Source: Euclidia mi
Taxonomy: Eukaryota > Arthropoda > Insecta > Lepidoptera > Erebidae
Assembly: GCA_944739405.2 (NCBI GenBank)
Contig: OX123186.2
Location: 89,569,034 to 89,633,033, forward strand
Length of the DNA: 64,000 nucleotides
Direction of reading: 5' to 3'
How positions within the stretch are numbered: the stretch's first letter is position 1; each line of letters opens with the position of its first letter. Under the pieces are notes generated by a model. It ran no database searches. It had not been told where the DNA came from and saw only the letters and a program-made list of their open reading frames with translations. Below, one piece after another: positions 24,538 to 35,112 of this stretch. The position numbers and the translations under genes are program-made.

Positions 24538-24790
24538 GACTAGCCGTTTCCCGCAGTTTCACCCGCGTCCTGAGGAAACTACTTCGCGTACCCGAAAAAC
24601 CCAAATATCTCGGACCCCATTTTTTTCTAAAATAAAATATATGCCTATGTTACTCGCATATAATGTAGCTTTCTAATGGTGTAGGAATTTTTAAATCGTT
24701 CCAGTAGTTTTTGAGTTTATCCATTACAAACAAACAAACAAAAATACAAAGAAGAACGCCATTTTTGACCTAAACATGTATAGAGATAAA
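24538..24790 (-). mobile_element. Helitron-like short repeat
   Basis: On the minus strand it ends 'gcgggtgaaactgcgggaaa' (a hairpin) then CTAGT, the pattern of a non-autonomous Helitron 3' end. The body contains the conserved 'ttcctacaccattagaaagc'. It is inserted within the 3.7-kb TIR element. Confidence 0.5.
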
Positions 24791-26226
24791 ACTTATTTTA
24801 AAATTAAGGTTATTTTTTAGTGTTATGATTTCACTAACAATTATATTTTATAGAAGAAGAAGTCTTGGTAGAAAGAAAAGTTTTGGGTTGTAAAGATGTT
24901 CTAGAACTGGTGAACGCATCCTTATCAAAATATTTTTGATAATACCTACTTCTTATATTTCTTTGCCTACTTCCTTGTTTAGCTACGTTCCATTTCACTT
25001 TCGCGTGACATCGGACATGGAGAATTTGTCAAATTAATACGAACTTATTTCGGTGTATTATGTAATTCCTAGACCTTTACAAGAAAAACTGTCTTTACAG
25101 TATAATTTCTTGATCATAGAGCTACTTGTTTTCGTACATTTTATCTATATACGCAATAATTAATTATCAGGCCATTCAATGTATGGGAAGTGGTCATTGT
25201 CCTTTTTTCTCTTTTTAATATTAGTGTAGATGTAGATTATGCTCTATTTTACGCCACAACAACGTAATATTTCAATAACCAGGTGATGATTTCGTTCAAA
25301 TAACACATAACATATCCATACTCGTTCACGGTTCACGGCGACTGAAGCACCGCGGGGGCACGCGCGTTACTCACAGTGACGTAAATCAAAGACTCTGGCG
25401 CCGAAACGATATGTCTTACCCGACAACGGATAAACGATTTATACAAAATTTTGACTATCTTAACTTCCACCACTTCGAATACAATATTTCTGATGAGACG
25501 AGTCTTTATTAATTCAGTTCAAGAAGAAGGATTTAACCGCCGAGTATAAAGATTTTTTATTAAATATGAAAATGATTTAAGCGCCTGTGTGTATTAATAT
25601 CAGACGCATGGTAAATGGATTAAGCGACATAAGGAATGGATTTCAGCAGCAGGCTAAATGTTTTAAGCGACATCAAGTATGAATTTCAGGTGCAAGCAAA
25701 ATGCTTTAAGCGACGGTTTGTATATATTTAGGCGCAGGCAAGACGAAATCAAACACCTTATCTTACCAAACTTATGCCGGGGAAAATAGCTCAAGTCAAA
25801 AACTCTAAATATTTCGCCTGTATGAAGTCCATTTTTTCATAAATTGTAAAAAATAATTGTCGCTTCAATCAAAGCTACTCCGAACTGCGCCTAAATTTAC
25901 TATTGTTTTAAGCGCCAAAAAAGTGCTCAGATCAGCACGAAACCGAGTGCAAACGACGCAGAAAAATCCGGCGATTCCGAATATGTATATAACTCAATAT
26001 CGGCCAGGATGTCGCTTAATACATTTTGCCCGTGAACCCTCGGTATAATAGCACAGAAATAGTAATATTTATTTCTCAAAAATCATGTACAAAATATATT
26101 CAACTCATATATATATAATTTAATTTTATGGTTTCTAATAAATTAGAAAGAACTCCATTCCTGTAAAAGTTAGAAGAAGGTTACAGGGTAGTTTACGACC
26201 AGGCACTAAGTAAGATGTTTTTTCAG

Positions 26227-26447
26227 ATCTGAATCCAATATTTGCGCTCTCTCAAAGAGGGAAATCTGTTATAATGATCGGCCAGTATCGTTTCAACCGG
26301 GTAAACAAATACGGCAACAGAACTAGATGGGTGTGCGTTAAGGCCAAGGCTGGTTGCAGAGCATCTCTCCACACTATGGACAATGCCATCGTGCGAGTAT
26401 GGGGATTCCACGACTCCCAGGCACACACCAGAGCTAATCGATTCTAA
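26227..26447 (+). CDS. mod(mdg4): FLYWCH terminal exon 6 (H-x4-H group)
   Basis: Acceptor 'gatgttttttcag' at 26226, first bases AT, then 72 codons. Lead L-N-P-I-F-A-L-S-Q-R, then G-K-S-V-I (N-P changed to K-S), G-Q-Y-R-F-N-R-V, T-R-W-V-C, C-x6-C (A-G-C-R-A-S). The ending differs from the canonical H-x-H: F-H-D-S-Q-A-H-T-R-A-N-R-F. It is nearly identical to exons 7 and 8, so these are recent local duplicates. Zinc binding may use the distal His of H-x4-H. Confidence 0.88.
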
Positions 26448-27192
26448 ATGTGTGTGAGTTTGCGTATTTATTGTAAAGTATATAATTATGCGTCGTACCA
26501 TTCTTCTTCTTGACTCATATGACGGAAAGCTTAGCTTAGGATTCTCGGCAAAGAAAATTTCTATACATAGTTTAGCGTCCAAAAATTTTGGTATTCTGAA
26601 CACGATTTACAATATACCAAGCACGAGTTACCGATAGACTCATATCGTACATTAAATTACTCTGCTTGCTGGCAGTGCGCAAATCCCGAAAATATAAAGG
26701 AGATTTATTAGACTAACAAAGGCGCAATGGTCGATAATCTCAATGATCAGATAAACTTGAAATCGTTAGAGCATGTCTGAGGTTTTGAACTCTTTGCGTG
26801 TTCTATCGTTTCCTTTATGGGGTGTGCTCTATAAACCTGTCCCATTCATTGCCTTCCTAACATTGAATCATCTGACATCGAAGCACATACCTACACTTCT
26901 AACACAAATTTAGGAATTATTTTCCATCGTTAGTAACAGCAAAGCTGGATAAAATTTTGAGTAATCCTGAATTTTAGTCTTGATCGTATTAGAATTATGA
27001 TGAACTTGCACCAAAAGCGAAAAGTTATGTTTCAAAGAAATAATGCGGAATTGGTTTTACAAAAATGTTTCTTAAATGAAAGAACCTGTTATTTCTAATT
27101 GTCTTATTTGCCATAAAATGTTACCCAGCACGTGGCACTCGTTTCATACCTCATATTTTTTTTGCAAATCACACTGAAAGTAAAAAATCAAA
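26448..27192. other. Inter-exon spacer, nothing recognised
   Basis: No exon signature or repeat was identified. Confidence 0.4.
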
Positions 27193-27490
27193 AGGCAGCG
27201 ATAGCCTAGTGGAGATACCAACAGACTGCCAGGCAGAGGGTATCGGGTTCGAATCCACGGCGCGCACCAACGACTTTTCGGAGTGATGTGCGTGTTGAAT
27301 AGTTAATTATCGCTTGTCCCGTGACTCGGAGAGCACGTTAAGCCGTCGTTCACGGTTGACATAAAGATCTTTGACAATCGTTACAGGGCGTCAGTACCTT
27401 CTAAAATAAACTGACACTAGTCTAAACCAAGGAATATCGCTATCGGTAAGACTAGTAAGCGGACCCCAGATTGAAACTGGGATAACGCTA
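27193..27490 (+). mobile_element. tRNA-derived SINE
   Basis: 'ggcagcgatagcctagtgga' supplies an A-box and 'gggttcgaatcc' a B-box at tRNA-like spacing, followed by a unique body shared with 54246-54660 ('tgactcggagagcacgttaa') and a 3' part 'gtaagcggacccc...gggataacgct'. Probably RNA polymerase III transcribed when young. It lies about 80 bp before the next exon's acceptor. Confidence 0.7.
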
Positions 27491-27571
27491 AGAGGAAGAC
27501 GACTGAAAGTAACAAAATAACAATCATACACTGATCACTCACAGGTTTTAACAAAATTTGTATATTTTCAG

Positions 27572-27792
27572 ATCTGAACCCTGTATTCGCACTATCTCAA
27601 AGAGGCAATCCTGTCATAATGATCGGCCAGTATCGTTTCAATCGTGTCACCAAATACGGCAGCAGAACTAGATGGGTGTGCGTCAAAGCCAAGGCTGGTT
27701 GCAGAGCATCTCTTCACACTATGGACAATGCCATCGTTCGTGTATGGGGTTTCCACGACCCTCAGGCGCACACCAGTGCTAATAGAGTTTGA
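27572..27792 (+). CDS. mod(mdg4): FLYWCH terminal exon 7 (H-x4-H group)
   Basis: Acceptor 'ttgtatattttcag' at 27571, first bases AT, 72 codons. L-N-P-V-F-A-L-S-Q-R-G-N-P-V-I-M-I, G-Q-Y-R-F, T-R-W-V-C-V-K-A-K-A-G-C (C-x6-C), T-M-D-N-A-I-V, then H-D-P-Q-A-H-T-S-A-N-R-V before TGA. Same tail as exon 6, so the loss of the H-x-H form predates the duplication. It retains the G-N-P-V that exon 6 has changed. Confidence 0.9.
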
Positions 27793-28033
27793 AGCACTGC
27801 AGCTAAAACTGGACATGTCTGGTTTCTGCAATAAATATGCAATAATATTGTAGCATAGGGAATATCATGTTTGTAGACGTAAAGATTCCGCATATCCTGC
27901 TACATACATTCCAGTTCTATGAGTTCTGCATTATTGTTCTCTCGATTAAAATTCATTGATTGATCAATTTTAAAGTTTTATTATTTGTATTGATCAAGAG
28001 TATAATAAGTATTATTTATAATAATAATAATAA
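27793..28033. other. 3' flank of exon 7, ending in a TAA microsatellite
   Basis: Contains AATAAA-type sequence ('gcaataaatatgc' at 27829) suited to polyadenylation of exon 7. It ends in (TAA)n at about 28014-28033, the target of the Dong insertion. Confidence 0.5.
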
Positions 28034-31000
28034 TACCTAGCAACCCGTAAACATGTCAACATATTTTTTCCTTCAATATTAAAATTTGTAATTTATTTCA
28101 TAAATTTGTGTTCATATTATATATTCACAACCACAAGAAGAACTTATTAATTTGATAAATATATTATAAATTCAAGAAACCATTAAAAACATAAAAGAAA
28201 AGTATACTGAAAAATAGTTCATGATGACACCTAATGTCAAACGAAAAACTTCGAAGAAATGTAAACATCAACAACATAATATACAGTATATATAATGAAA
28301 TCAACAAGGAAATATGTTGACGAGAGCTAAGGTAGCAGCTGCACGCCTGACACCCCCGGACTCGTCGCTCAGCTCCGCCTCGCAGCCGTCGCCGGCACCT
28401 GCATCAGCGTTGTCGGCAATTGCAGAGGCGTCGAGCTCGTCGAGCGACGAGTACTTCTCGCCGCCGACGTCGCCACCACCTGTACGTCGGCGAGGGAGAG
28501 GCCGGCCACCGACACGCTTGGGACCCCGAGACCCACCGGTCTCGAACAGGGCCCCCGCTACCGGTGGTGATGTGCACCGCATGAGATGGACGAGTTCAAT
28601 GAATGAAAACGTCATGCGGGCATATTTTGTGGCCACAGAGGGAGGAACTAACCTCAGTGCGTACCGTGATCGAATGCTGCCTTTGTTTCAGGCGCTTGAG
28701 CCAGCTGTCAACGTGTCAACACAACGGCTATCGGATCAAGTGCGGGCCATCCAGCGGTGTCGCCTGTTGGATGATTCCGTGCTTGAGAGACTTCGCTCTG
28801 ACGTGCAGAGAAGTCTCCCCATCACTTTTTCAACGCAGCCTGACACAGTGGTTGCCCAACAGCAACTGTTAAATCGAGTTGATGAAGAGGTAGATGACGA
28901 GACTTCTCATGTAAGTACCCAGTGCAACGATCAGTTAAGGAGTGCTTTGGAATGTGCTATTGCGGAATACCGATCCATGGACCCAAATATTCGGCCTCGT
29001 TTGCCTCGTTTGCCCATGCATAAAAAAAACATAGCGCTAGTGAGTGCCCTAGACGCATTAATGTCAACTCACTTTGATAATAGTGAAAATCTCAGCGATA
29101 CACATTCAATCCTGTATTGTGCGGCAGTTGCGGCGTGTCGAGTAGCAGGAGTTAAAATGCCTGTAAATAATACCGCTACTCGACACACCGCTGCTGTGCC
29201 AGCTTGGCAACGCAGGATTGAGTGTCGTATTGCTGAGACTAGGGCACTCATTGGCAAGCTCTCCTGTTTCAGGATGGGCAATACCCGACCAAGAGTGATG
29301 CGCTTTGTAACTCGAGCCTTTGCGGGAACTGGTATCAGTTCCCAAGACTATTTATCTCGGGTTACAGAGCGCATCGACATCCTAAAACAAAAACTTTATG
29401 CATGGGCAAACCGTATAAGGCGATACAAAAAAAGAGTGGATCGGTATTGCCTGAATCGCACATTCCAGAGAGACGAGAGGTGGGTGTACAGAAGATGGGA
29501 GCGACCCGAGTCCACGGCCGGTGACGTTGATGGGAGTCGACCGGATGATGATGCTACTAATACGTTTTGGCGCAGCATCTGGTCGACACCTGTCAACCAC
29601 ACGGAGAGTGGCTGGATTGAGACTGTTGAGCGAGTATGCGAACAAATACCAACAATGGAGCCAATATCCATAACAAATGGTGATATAGCCAGTGCAGTCC
29701 GTTCGTTACCAAACTGGAAATCAGCGGGACCGGACGGGCTGCACAATTTTTGGCTCAAATGGCTCCGTAGTTCGCATACTTGCTTAGCATCTCAATTCCA
29801 GTCATCACTGGAATCGGGGTCGCTACCAGATTTTTTAACATCCGGCGTCACTCACCTACTCCATAAGTCTGGTGGTGCCACGGACCCCAAAAATTACAGG
29901 CCGATAACTTGTTTGCCAACAATGTATAAACTCCTTACATCCATTTTGAGATCGAAATTAACAAAACATGTATTTGATCATTCTATTTTATCTGTTTCTC
30001 AAAATGGATGTAGGAGTGGGGCCCGTGGCACTAAAGAACTCCTTCTGATAGACATGGCCATTAGCCAACAGGTGCGCCGTAATCGAAAGAATCTATCGAC
30101 ATGCTGGATAGATTACAAGAAGGCTTACGACTCCGTGCCACATACATGGCTTTTGAGGGTGCTGGAGTTGTATAAAGTAGATGCAACTCTATGCACCTTT
30201 TTAAGGTCATGTATGGGGCAGTGGAGGACTGTATTACGCTATCCAGGATGTCGATCGAGTTTGGGTTGCGGTGCTCCAATAAGGATCGAGCGAGGTATAT
30301 TCCAGGGCGATAGTCTGAGTCCTTTGTGGTTTTGTCTGGCCCTGAATCCTCTAAGTACCTTGTTAGAGGCTTCAGGGCTAGGCTATCGGATGAGGAGAGG
30401 AGGTCAAGTTACATCTCACCTCCTTTTCATGGATGACCTGAAATTATTTGCCCCCAACAAATTCCAACTGACTGCATTACTTAAGGTAACCGAAACCTTT
30501 AGTAATTCTATCAGGATGGAATTTGGTGTGGATAAATGTGCGGTCATGCATGTGAAGAGAGGCAGGATTGTGGAATCTGCAGGGATACAACTCTCAGATT
30601 CCATACAACTTAGATCCCTCTCCCCAACTGACACCTACAAATACCTGGGTATGTCGCAGTCTTTGAATATTTCTGAGACTGACATGAAACAAACGTTGCA
30701 GGCTCGGTTCTTTGGCCGCCTGAGAAAAGTACTTAACAGTCTTTTATCAGGTGGCAACAAGGTGCGGGCCTGCAACGGGTGGGCCATGCCAGTCCTAATG
30801 TATTCCTTCGGCATACTCAGGTGGACCCAGACTGAACTAGATGCCCTGGATAGAAAAGTCCGTTCAATGCTGACTGCATCTCGAATGCATCATCCACGCT
30901 CATCGGTAATGAGGCTGTACATCCCGCGGAAATGTGGCGGTCGAGGCTTTTTATGTGCTAAGACCCTCCACAACCGCGAGGTGTGCAACCTCAGAGATTA

Positions 31001-32048
31001 TTTTTTGCACATGAGTGTGGATCTGCATCGCGATGTAGTCACAATTGATACCGGACTTACCCCGCTCGCTCTGGCTAAAGAGAACTGGCACAAACCTGCA
31101 GTACTTAGTACAGAGGACCGACGGGAAGTATGGAGGGGCAAGGAGCTGCATGGACGATTTTACCGGGCCTTACATGGGCCCGATGTAAATTTTAAAGCTT
31201 CTATATCCTGGCTGCGATTCGGTGATCTCTTTGGAGAAACTGAAGGTTTTGTCTTTGCAATTATGGACGAAGTTGTCATGACAAACAACTACCGGAAGTA
31301 TATTCTGAGGGATGGGACGATTGACATATGTCGGGCATGTCACCAACCCGGGGAATCCCTCAGGCATATAGTGTCCGGTTGTTCGAGTCTTGCCAACGGT
31401 CAGTATTTGCACAGACACAACCAAGTGGCCAGGATAATCCATCAGCAACTAGCCCTTAAATATAATTTCGTTGATTCAGAGGTACCGTACTACAGATATG
31501 TGCCCGACCCAGTTCTCGAGAATGGTCGTGCATTGTTGTACTGGGATCGGTCTATCATTACAGACAGGACTATTGTAGCCAATAAGCCTGATATTGTAGT
31601 GATAGACCGAGCAGAGCGACTCGCAATGTTAATCGATATCACCATACCGCATGACGGCAATCTCGTGAAGGCAGAAAAAGAGAAAGAGATTAAATATTTG
31701 GACTTAGCTCACGAGATTGTTGACATGTGGGATGTGGATTCGGCGATCATTGTGCCGATAGTCGTGTCGGTAAATGGGCTAATCGCCAAGAGCCTCGATC
31801 AACACCTAAAGAGGCTCGCACTAGGCAGCTGGATCAAGTCCTTGATTCAGAAGGCAGTTCTTCTTGACACGGCACGCATTGTGAGGAAGTTCCTGTCTCT
31901 GAGGCCCTAACCGCCGGTGGCTTGGTCCCTGTACCCGACACCGGTGGGTCTCCGTGGTCCCTTTTATATTTTTAAACGTTTTTTATTTATTAAATGTAGT
32001 TTATTAATATAAATTGAATCATGAGAAATATGATAAATAAAGGGTATA
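28034..32048 (+). mobile_element. Full-length Dong (R4-clade) retrotransposon in a TAA repeat
   Basis: A 4-kb element bounded on both sides by TAA repeats (about 28014-28033 and 32049-32059), with one long uninterrupted reading frame, a 280-bp 5' leader and a 3' UTR of about 140 bp. Dong elements are non-LTR retrotransposons with a restriction-like endonuclease that specifically enter TAA repeats. The intact frame suggests a young, possibly active copy. It sits immediately upstream of a decayed FLYWCH exon start at 32069. Confidence 0.85.
28314..31910 (+). CDS. Dong/R4-type reverse transcriptase with restriction-like endonuclease
   Basis: 1198 residues, intact. Residues 1-80 are Ser/Pro-rich with an AT-hook-like R-R-R-G-R-G-R-P (about 58-65). 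About 88-150 resembles a Myb/SANT-like fold (M-R-W-T...). The RT spans roughly 460-800: 'RPITCLPTMYKLL' (~528), 'IDYKKAYDSVPH' (~596), 'FQGDSLSPLWF' (~660) and catalytic F-M-D-D (~704). A C-x2-C-x8-H-x4-C knuckle is at ~1004. The endonuclease core P-D-I-V-V-I-D ... L-I-D-I-T-I-P with E-K-E-K-E-I follows at ~1091-1125. The protein would nick TAA-rich DNA and reverse-transcribe its RNA there. The first ATG of the frame is taken as start. Confidence 0.9.
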   Translation: MLTRAKVAAARLTPPDSSLSSASQPSPAPASALSAIAEASSSSSDEYFSPPTSPPPVRRRGRGRPPTRLGPRDPPVSNRAPATGGDVHRMRWTSSMNENVMRAYFVATEGGTNLSAYRDRMLPLFQALEPAVNVSTQRLSDQVRAIQRCRLLDDSVLERLRSDVQRSLPITFSTQPDTVVAQQQLLNRVDEEVDDETSHVSTQCNDQLRSALECAIAEYRSMDPNIRPRLPRLPMHKKNIALVSALDALMSTHFDNSENLSDTHSILYCAAVAACRVAGVKMPVNNTATRHTAAVPAWQRRIECRIAETRALIGKLSCFRMGNTRPRVMRFVTRAFAGTGISSQDYLSRVTERIDILKQKLYAWANRIRRYKKRVDRYCLNRTFQRDERWVYRRWERPESTAGDVDGSRPDDDATNTFWRSIWSTPVNHTESGWIETVERVCEQIPTMEPISITNGDIASAVRSLPNWKSAGPDGLHNFWLKWLRSSHTCLASQFQSSLESGSLPDFLTSGVTHLLHKSGGATDPKNYRPITCLPTMYKLLTSILRSKLTKHVFDHSILSVSQNGCRSGARGTKELLLIDMAISQQVRRNRKNLSTCWIDYKKAYDSVPHTWLLRVLELYKVDATLCTFLRSCMGQWRTVLRYPGCRSSLGCGAPIRIERGIFQGDSLSPLWFCLALNPLSTLLEASGLGYRMRRGGQVTSHLLFMDDLKLFAPNKFQLTALLKVTETFSNSIRMEFGVDKCAVMHVKRGRIVESAGIQLSDSIQLRSLSPTDTYKYLGMSQSLNISETDMKQTLQARFFGRLRKVLNSLLSGGNKVRACNGWAMPVLMYSFGILRWTQTELDALDRKVRSMLTASRMHHPRSSVMRLYIPRKCGGRGFLCAKTLHNREVCNLRDYFLHMSVDLHRDVVTIDTGLTPLALAKENWHKPAVLSTEDRREVWRGKELHGRFYRALHGPDVNFKASISWLRFGDLFGETEGFVFAIMDEVVMTNNYRKYILRDGTIDICRACHQPGESLRHIVSGCSSLANGQYLHRHNQVARIIHQQLALKYNFVDSEVPYYRYVPDPVLENGRALLYWDRSIITDRTIVANKPDIVVIDRAERLAMLIDITIPHDGNLVKAEKEKEIKYLDLAHEIVDMWDVDSAIIVPIVVSVNGLIAKSLDQHLKRLALGSWIKSLIQKAVLLDTARIVRKFLSLRP

Positions 32049-32068
32049 ATAATAATAATCTTTTTCAG

Positions 32069-32086
32069 ACTTGGGTCCATAGTAAT
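32069..32086 (+). pseudogene. Decayed FLYWCH exon start
   Basis: 'aatctttttcag' at 32068 is a strong acceptor followed by AC and codons for L-G-P, then TAG. The first bases resemble the start of exons 6-8 (AT then L-N-P-V). The rest of a finger is absent. The downstream flank (32380-33220) is homologous to the flank of exon 8 (34440-35520), which supports this being the dead partner of a duplicated cassette. Confidence 0.45.
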
Positions 32087-32099
32087 TAGACAAAATTAA

Positions 32100-33600
32100 A
32101 AATATTTGTAATTAAGATAATTCATTTATGTCGTGATTATATAGTATGTTAACTTTGCACCATAGGAACGTATACATCATTTATTTTTCACAACAAATAT
32201 AAATGAAGAAATATCACATGTATTGAAAAGATTGTATTTTTGTAAATCTATAGGATATTTATTTTTTAACACTATTGTTTTAGTATTATTATAAATATGT
32301 GCATATTTTAGTGCATTGGGTTATATATTTATTTTGATTAATCAACTTCGAGACATGACTTATTTGTCCATTCCCAAAGTGGAAAACCGAAAACAATCAA
32401 TTTAAAAAAAAATGATAAAAGGGTGCTTTCTCCACGGATGTTGCTTGTCAAGAGTTTACATTGAGGCTTGCATTTTTTGGTGGAAGAAATTATTAATAAT
32501 GAGTAAAAGATATTAATATAATAAGCAGTATTTTATTAAGTTTTTGGAGTGGCTTTTAGAATAAGTATTAAATTGTAGTTTTAAGAATGAAATTGTATTG
32601 CATCGACTAACTTTAAGCCTTGTGCCCTCTAGAGAACATTTGTTGCGCAATATGATATGTATATGCTACTGTGACAGAAATGTGTCGCAACTTTGTACAC
32701 CATTATCTATTTATTCGCAAAACAGCTAATCTTTTGTAGCAGACCCCTGTTACGTGTATTTTTATGTGCATACCAGTTCTTAAGTTTGCCATGGAAGGGT
32801 GTAATTATTGTTGACAACATTAGTCTAGCCAGAGGTGGACTAATTAAAGTTTCGCTGGACGAATGCAAGACAAGCTGACTTTCAATCGTAGTCAAACATT
32901 TACAAGTATTTGGTTTGGCAAGTAGGTCTCTAGAGAACTTTTACCGAATTAGACTCTGCGTAGCCCCCTTTTGAATTGAACCTAGTGACCGCGTGCATAA
33001 TGTAGACAAACAGATATAATTGACGAATACCGTATTATTCGTGTCCGATGGCCAAATGACATATTCTTGTTGAGTGACATAATTTTCCTGAAGAGTGTTC
33101 GAGGCTACATCATAAAATAGAGCTCTCGCACTCAGGTTATTAACGTCAATATTACTTAGGTTTTGATGGTGGATAAAATAACGAATGTTATTGAAATTCA
33201 GTATTTAATCGTAAGTTAGTCCCGACCATTTGTCCTTCGTTGCGTGAGACAAACATACGCTACGAACGTTTTATATATTTTATATTCAATATATAATTAC
33301 AAATATCATTTTTACTCATAAATTGAACTGTAGTTTTATTAGAATTTTATTTATTTCATTTTTATTACGACCAATAAAAGCTTGTTTTAGCAGGATATTT
33401 TTATTTGTTTTTATTTTATTTTGTCCGTGAGATTGTTTAGTGTAAATGACGCGTACTAGCAAGCTTCTTACTGAGAGTAAACTTATTTATGACCTCACAC
33501 TCGAGGTATACACACAGGGGGGCAAGCTGAAGTTATAATAATTAAATAAGTAGGCATATACCAATCAGTAATTCTCCGGTTATGAGATGTTAAATGGCAT
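32100..33600. repeat. Duplicated flank, copy A
   Basis: Shares ordered blocks with 34440-35520: 'aaagggtgctttctcc', 'cgactaactttaagcctt', 'agctctcgcactcaggtt' and 'gtcaatattacttaggt'. The divergence and indels point to an old tandem duplication that included an exon. No other gene was seen. Confidence 0.5.
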
Positions 33601-33696
33601 GGTTACTGTAATAAAATATGGCTAAATTTAAAAAGGAGTACTCAGTAACAGAAAATGTTTTCGAAACGATCAGGTATTAAGGTAGATGTTTTTTAG

Positions 33697-33917
33697 ATCT
33701 AAAACCTGTGTTCGCTCGATCTCAGAGAGGCAATCCCGTCATAATGATCGGCCAGTATCGCTTCAACCGCGTCAACAAATATGGCAGCAGAATTAGATGG
33801 GTCTGCGTTAAGGCTAAGGCTGGCTGTAAAGCTTCACTCTACACGATGGACAATGCAATTGTTCGAGTATGGGGCTCCCACAACCCTCAAGCACACACTA
33901 GTCGTAATAGGTTTTGA
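33697..33917 (+). CDS. mod(mdg4): FLYWCH terminal exon 8 (H-x4-H group)
   Basis: Acceptor 'gtagatgttttttag' at 33696, first bases AT, 72 codons. L-K-P-V-F-A-R-S-Q-R-G-N-P-V-I-M-I, G-Q-Y-R-F-N-R-V-N, I-R-W-V-C-V-K-A-K-A-G-C, T-M-D-N-A-I-V-R-V-W-G-S, then H-N-P-Q-A-H-T before TGA. H-N-P here, against H-N-H in most other exons, suggests the group's ancestor changed the last His codon to Pro and extended the tail to the next His. Confidence 0.9.
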
Positions 33918-34899
33918 AATAATCTTTGAATCATGTAAGACAATATACAAAAGTTTTTTATTATCACTAAAACATCGTCCTAGTTTATCGTGGTTGGAGT
34001 GCTTGCTGGTTAGTTCAGATTTGACAGAAGAGTAGCTTAAAATGTAATTAATGGAAAGAAATCAGTGCTTAAAATTATTTAAACATTTATTATTTTGAAA
34101 ACAATTCTCATAATAATAAAAAATATAAACGCAAACTGAGAGATTCACTATACAATTATATCTGTACAAATTATATCATGTATAATTTGAAAAACAAACG
34201 GTCGGTCTGGCCGGCAACCTGGTCAAAGAATTATCGCAATAAAAAAAACACATAGGAACAATTGGTGAATACTCTAATATATGTATATTATTATGTACAA
34301 AATTCGTCAGTTGATGCACGAACATTATCAAGGCTAAACTAATATATAGGTATATCAAATTAATTGAATATGGATATTATCTAACCAATTGAAAGTTTTA
34401 TCAAATTTAAATTAGTTTAAACCTTAGGTTACAACATTGAAAGCATAATGCTTATTTCTTAAGAGGAAATATTTCGAACAAAAGGTGCTTTTCTCACATA
34501 CTTATGTCGAATGTTGTAAGAATTTTTATTAGGGCTTGTATTTGCCTGTGAAGGATTAATTTGATGGGTGAAAGATATTTGAAGAATTGTTTGAAATTAT
34601 TGGATGAACTATACAACAAGAAGTTTTAAGAGAAAATTGCCGAATCAACTAACTTCAAGCCTTATTCCTCACTCTCTTTCCAAGATTTTGTTTATGCTAT
34701 CTTATATTTACCAATATTTCGCATATCATTATCATCGTTCCTAGCGTTATCCCACTGCTTCACGCCCAAGACTTTCGTCTTGGAGTCCAGAGTCCAGGTT
34801 CTTAGTAACACCTCGAATGTCAGAGTTATTAGCATTGCCACAGAGCGATTACCATTGCATATCTACGACGAAATTTTGCATATCATCTTAATATATAAA
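33918..34899. repeat. Duplicated flank, copy B (first part)
   Basis: From about 34440 the sequence parallels 32380 onward (see copy A). 34730-34850 contains a reversed SINE-tail fragment ('cctagcgttatcccactgc'). No gene. Confidence 0.45.
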
Positions 34900-35112
34900 A
34901 ATAATCTTAATGTATAAAATCCTTGCGTTACTGACTGACTGACAGACACGCTACAGCCGAAACTATTGGGTGCAGGAAGCTCAAATTTGGCATGTTTGTT
35001 CCTTGGGGACCGTAGGGGTGCACTAAGAAGGGATTTCCCGAAATTCCTACGGGATCGGCCAAAATGGGTAAATTTAAAAAAATGCAGGCGTAGCTGCTGG
35101 CGTCCTCTAGTA
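34900..35112 (+). mobile_element. Helitron-like short repeat
   Basis: Same repeat as 17165-17395, in the opposite orientation. It ends 'gctgctggcgtcctctag' followed by T. It interrupts copy B of the duplicated flank, so it arrived after that duplication. Confidence 0.5.

Larger units (their letters stand above)
22385..26043. mobile_element. 3.7-kb TIR element with subterminal TTAAGCGAC repeats
   Basis: The left end (22385-22418) and right end (26010-26043) are inverted copies: YCGAGGGTTCAC, one variable base, GGCAAAATG, then TATTAAGCGAC. TA lies outside both ends. The motif TTTAAGCGAC recurs inside near both ends (22691, then 25576, 25619, 25661 and 25705, about 45 bp apart), often preceded by GGCTAAATG. 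Nested inserts include a reversed SINE and a reversed Helitron-like repeat. No transposase was recognised; the family is unknown to me. Confidence 0.6.

Noticed and set aside
27193..27265. tRNA gene candidate (A- and B-box present)
   Set aside because: The same sequence with a long shared body occurs at 54246 and in reverse at 23520, so it is a tRNA-derived SINE, not a tRNA gene.
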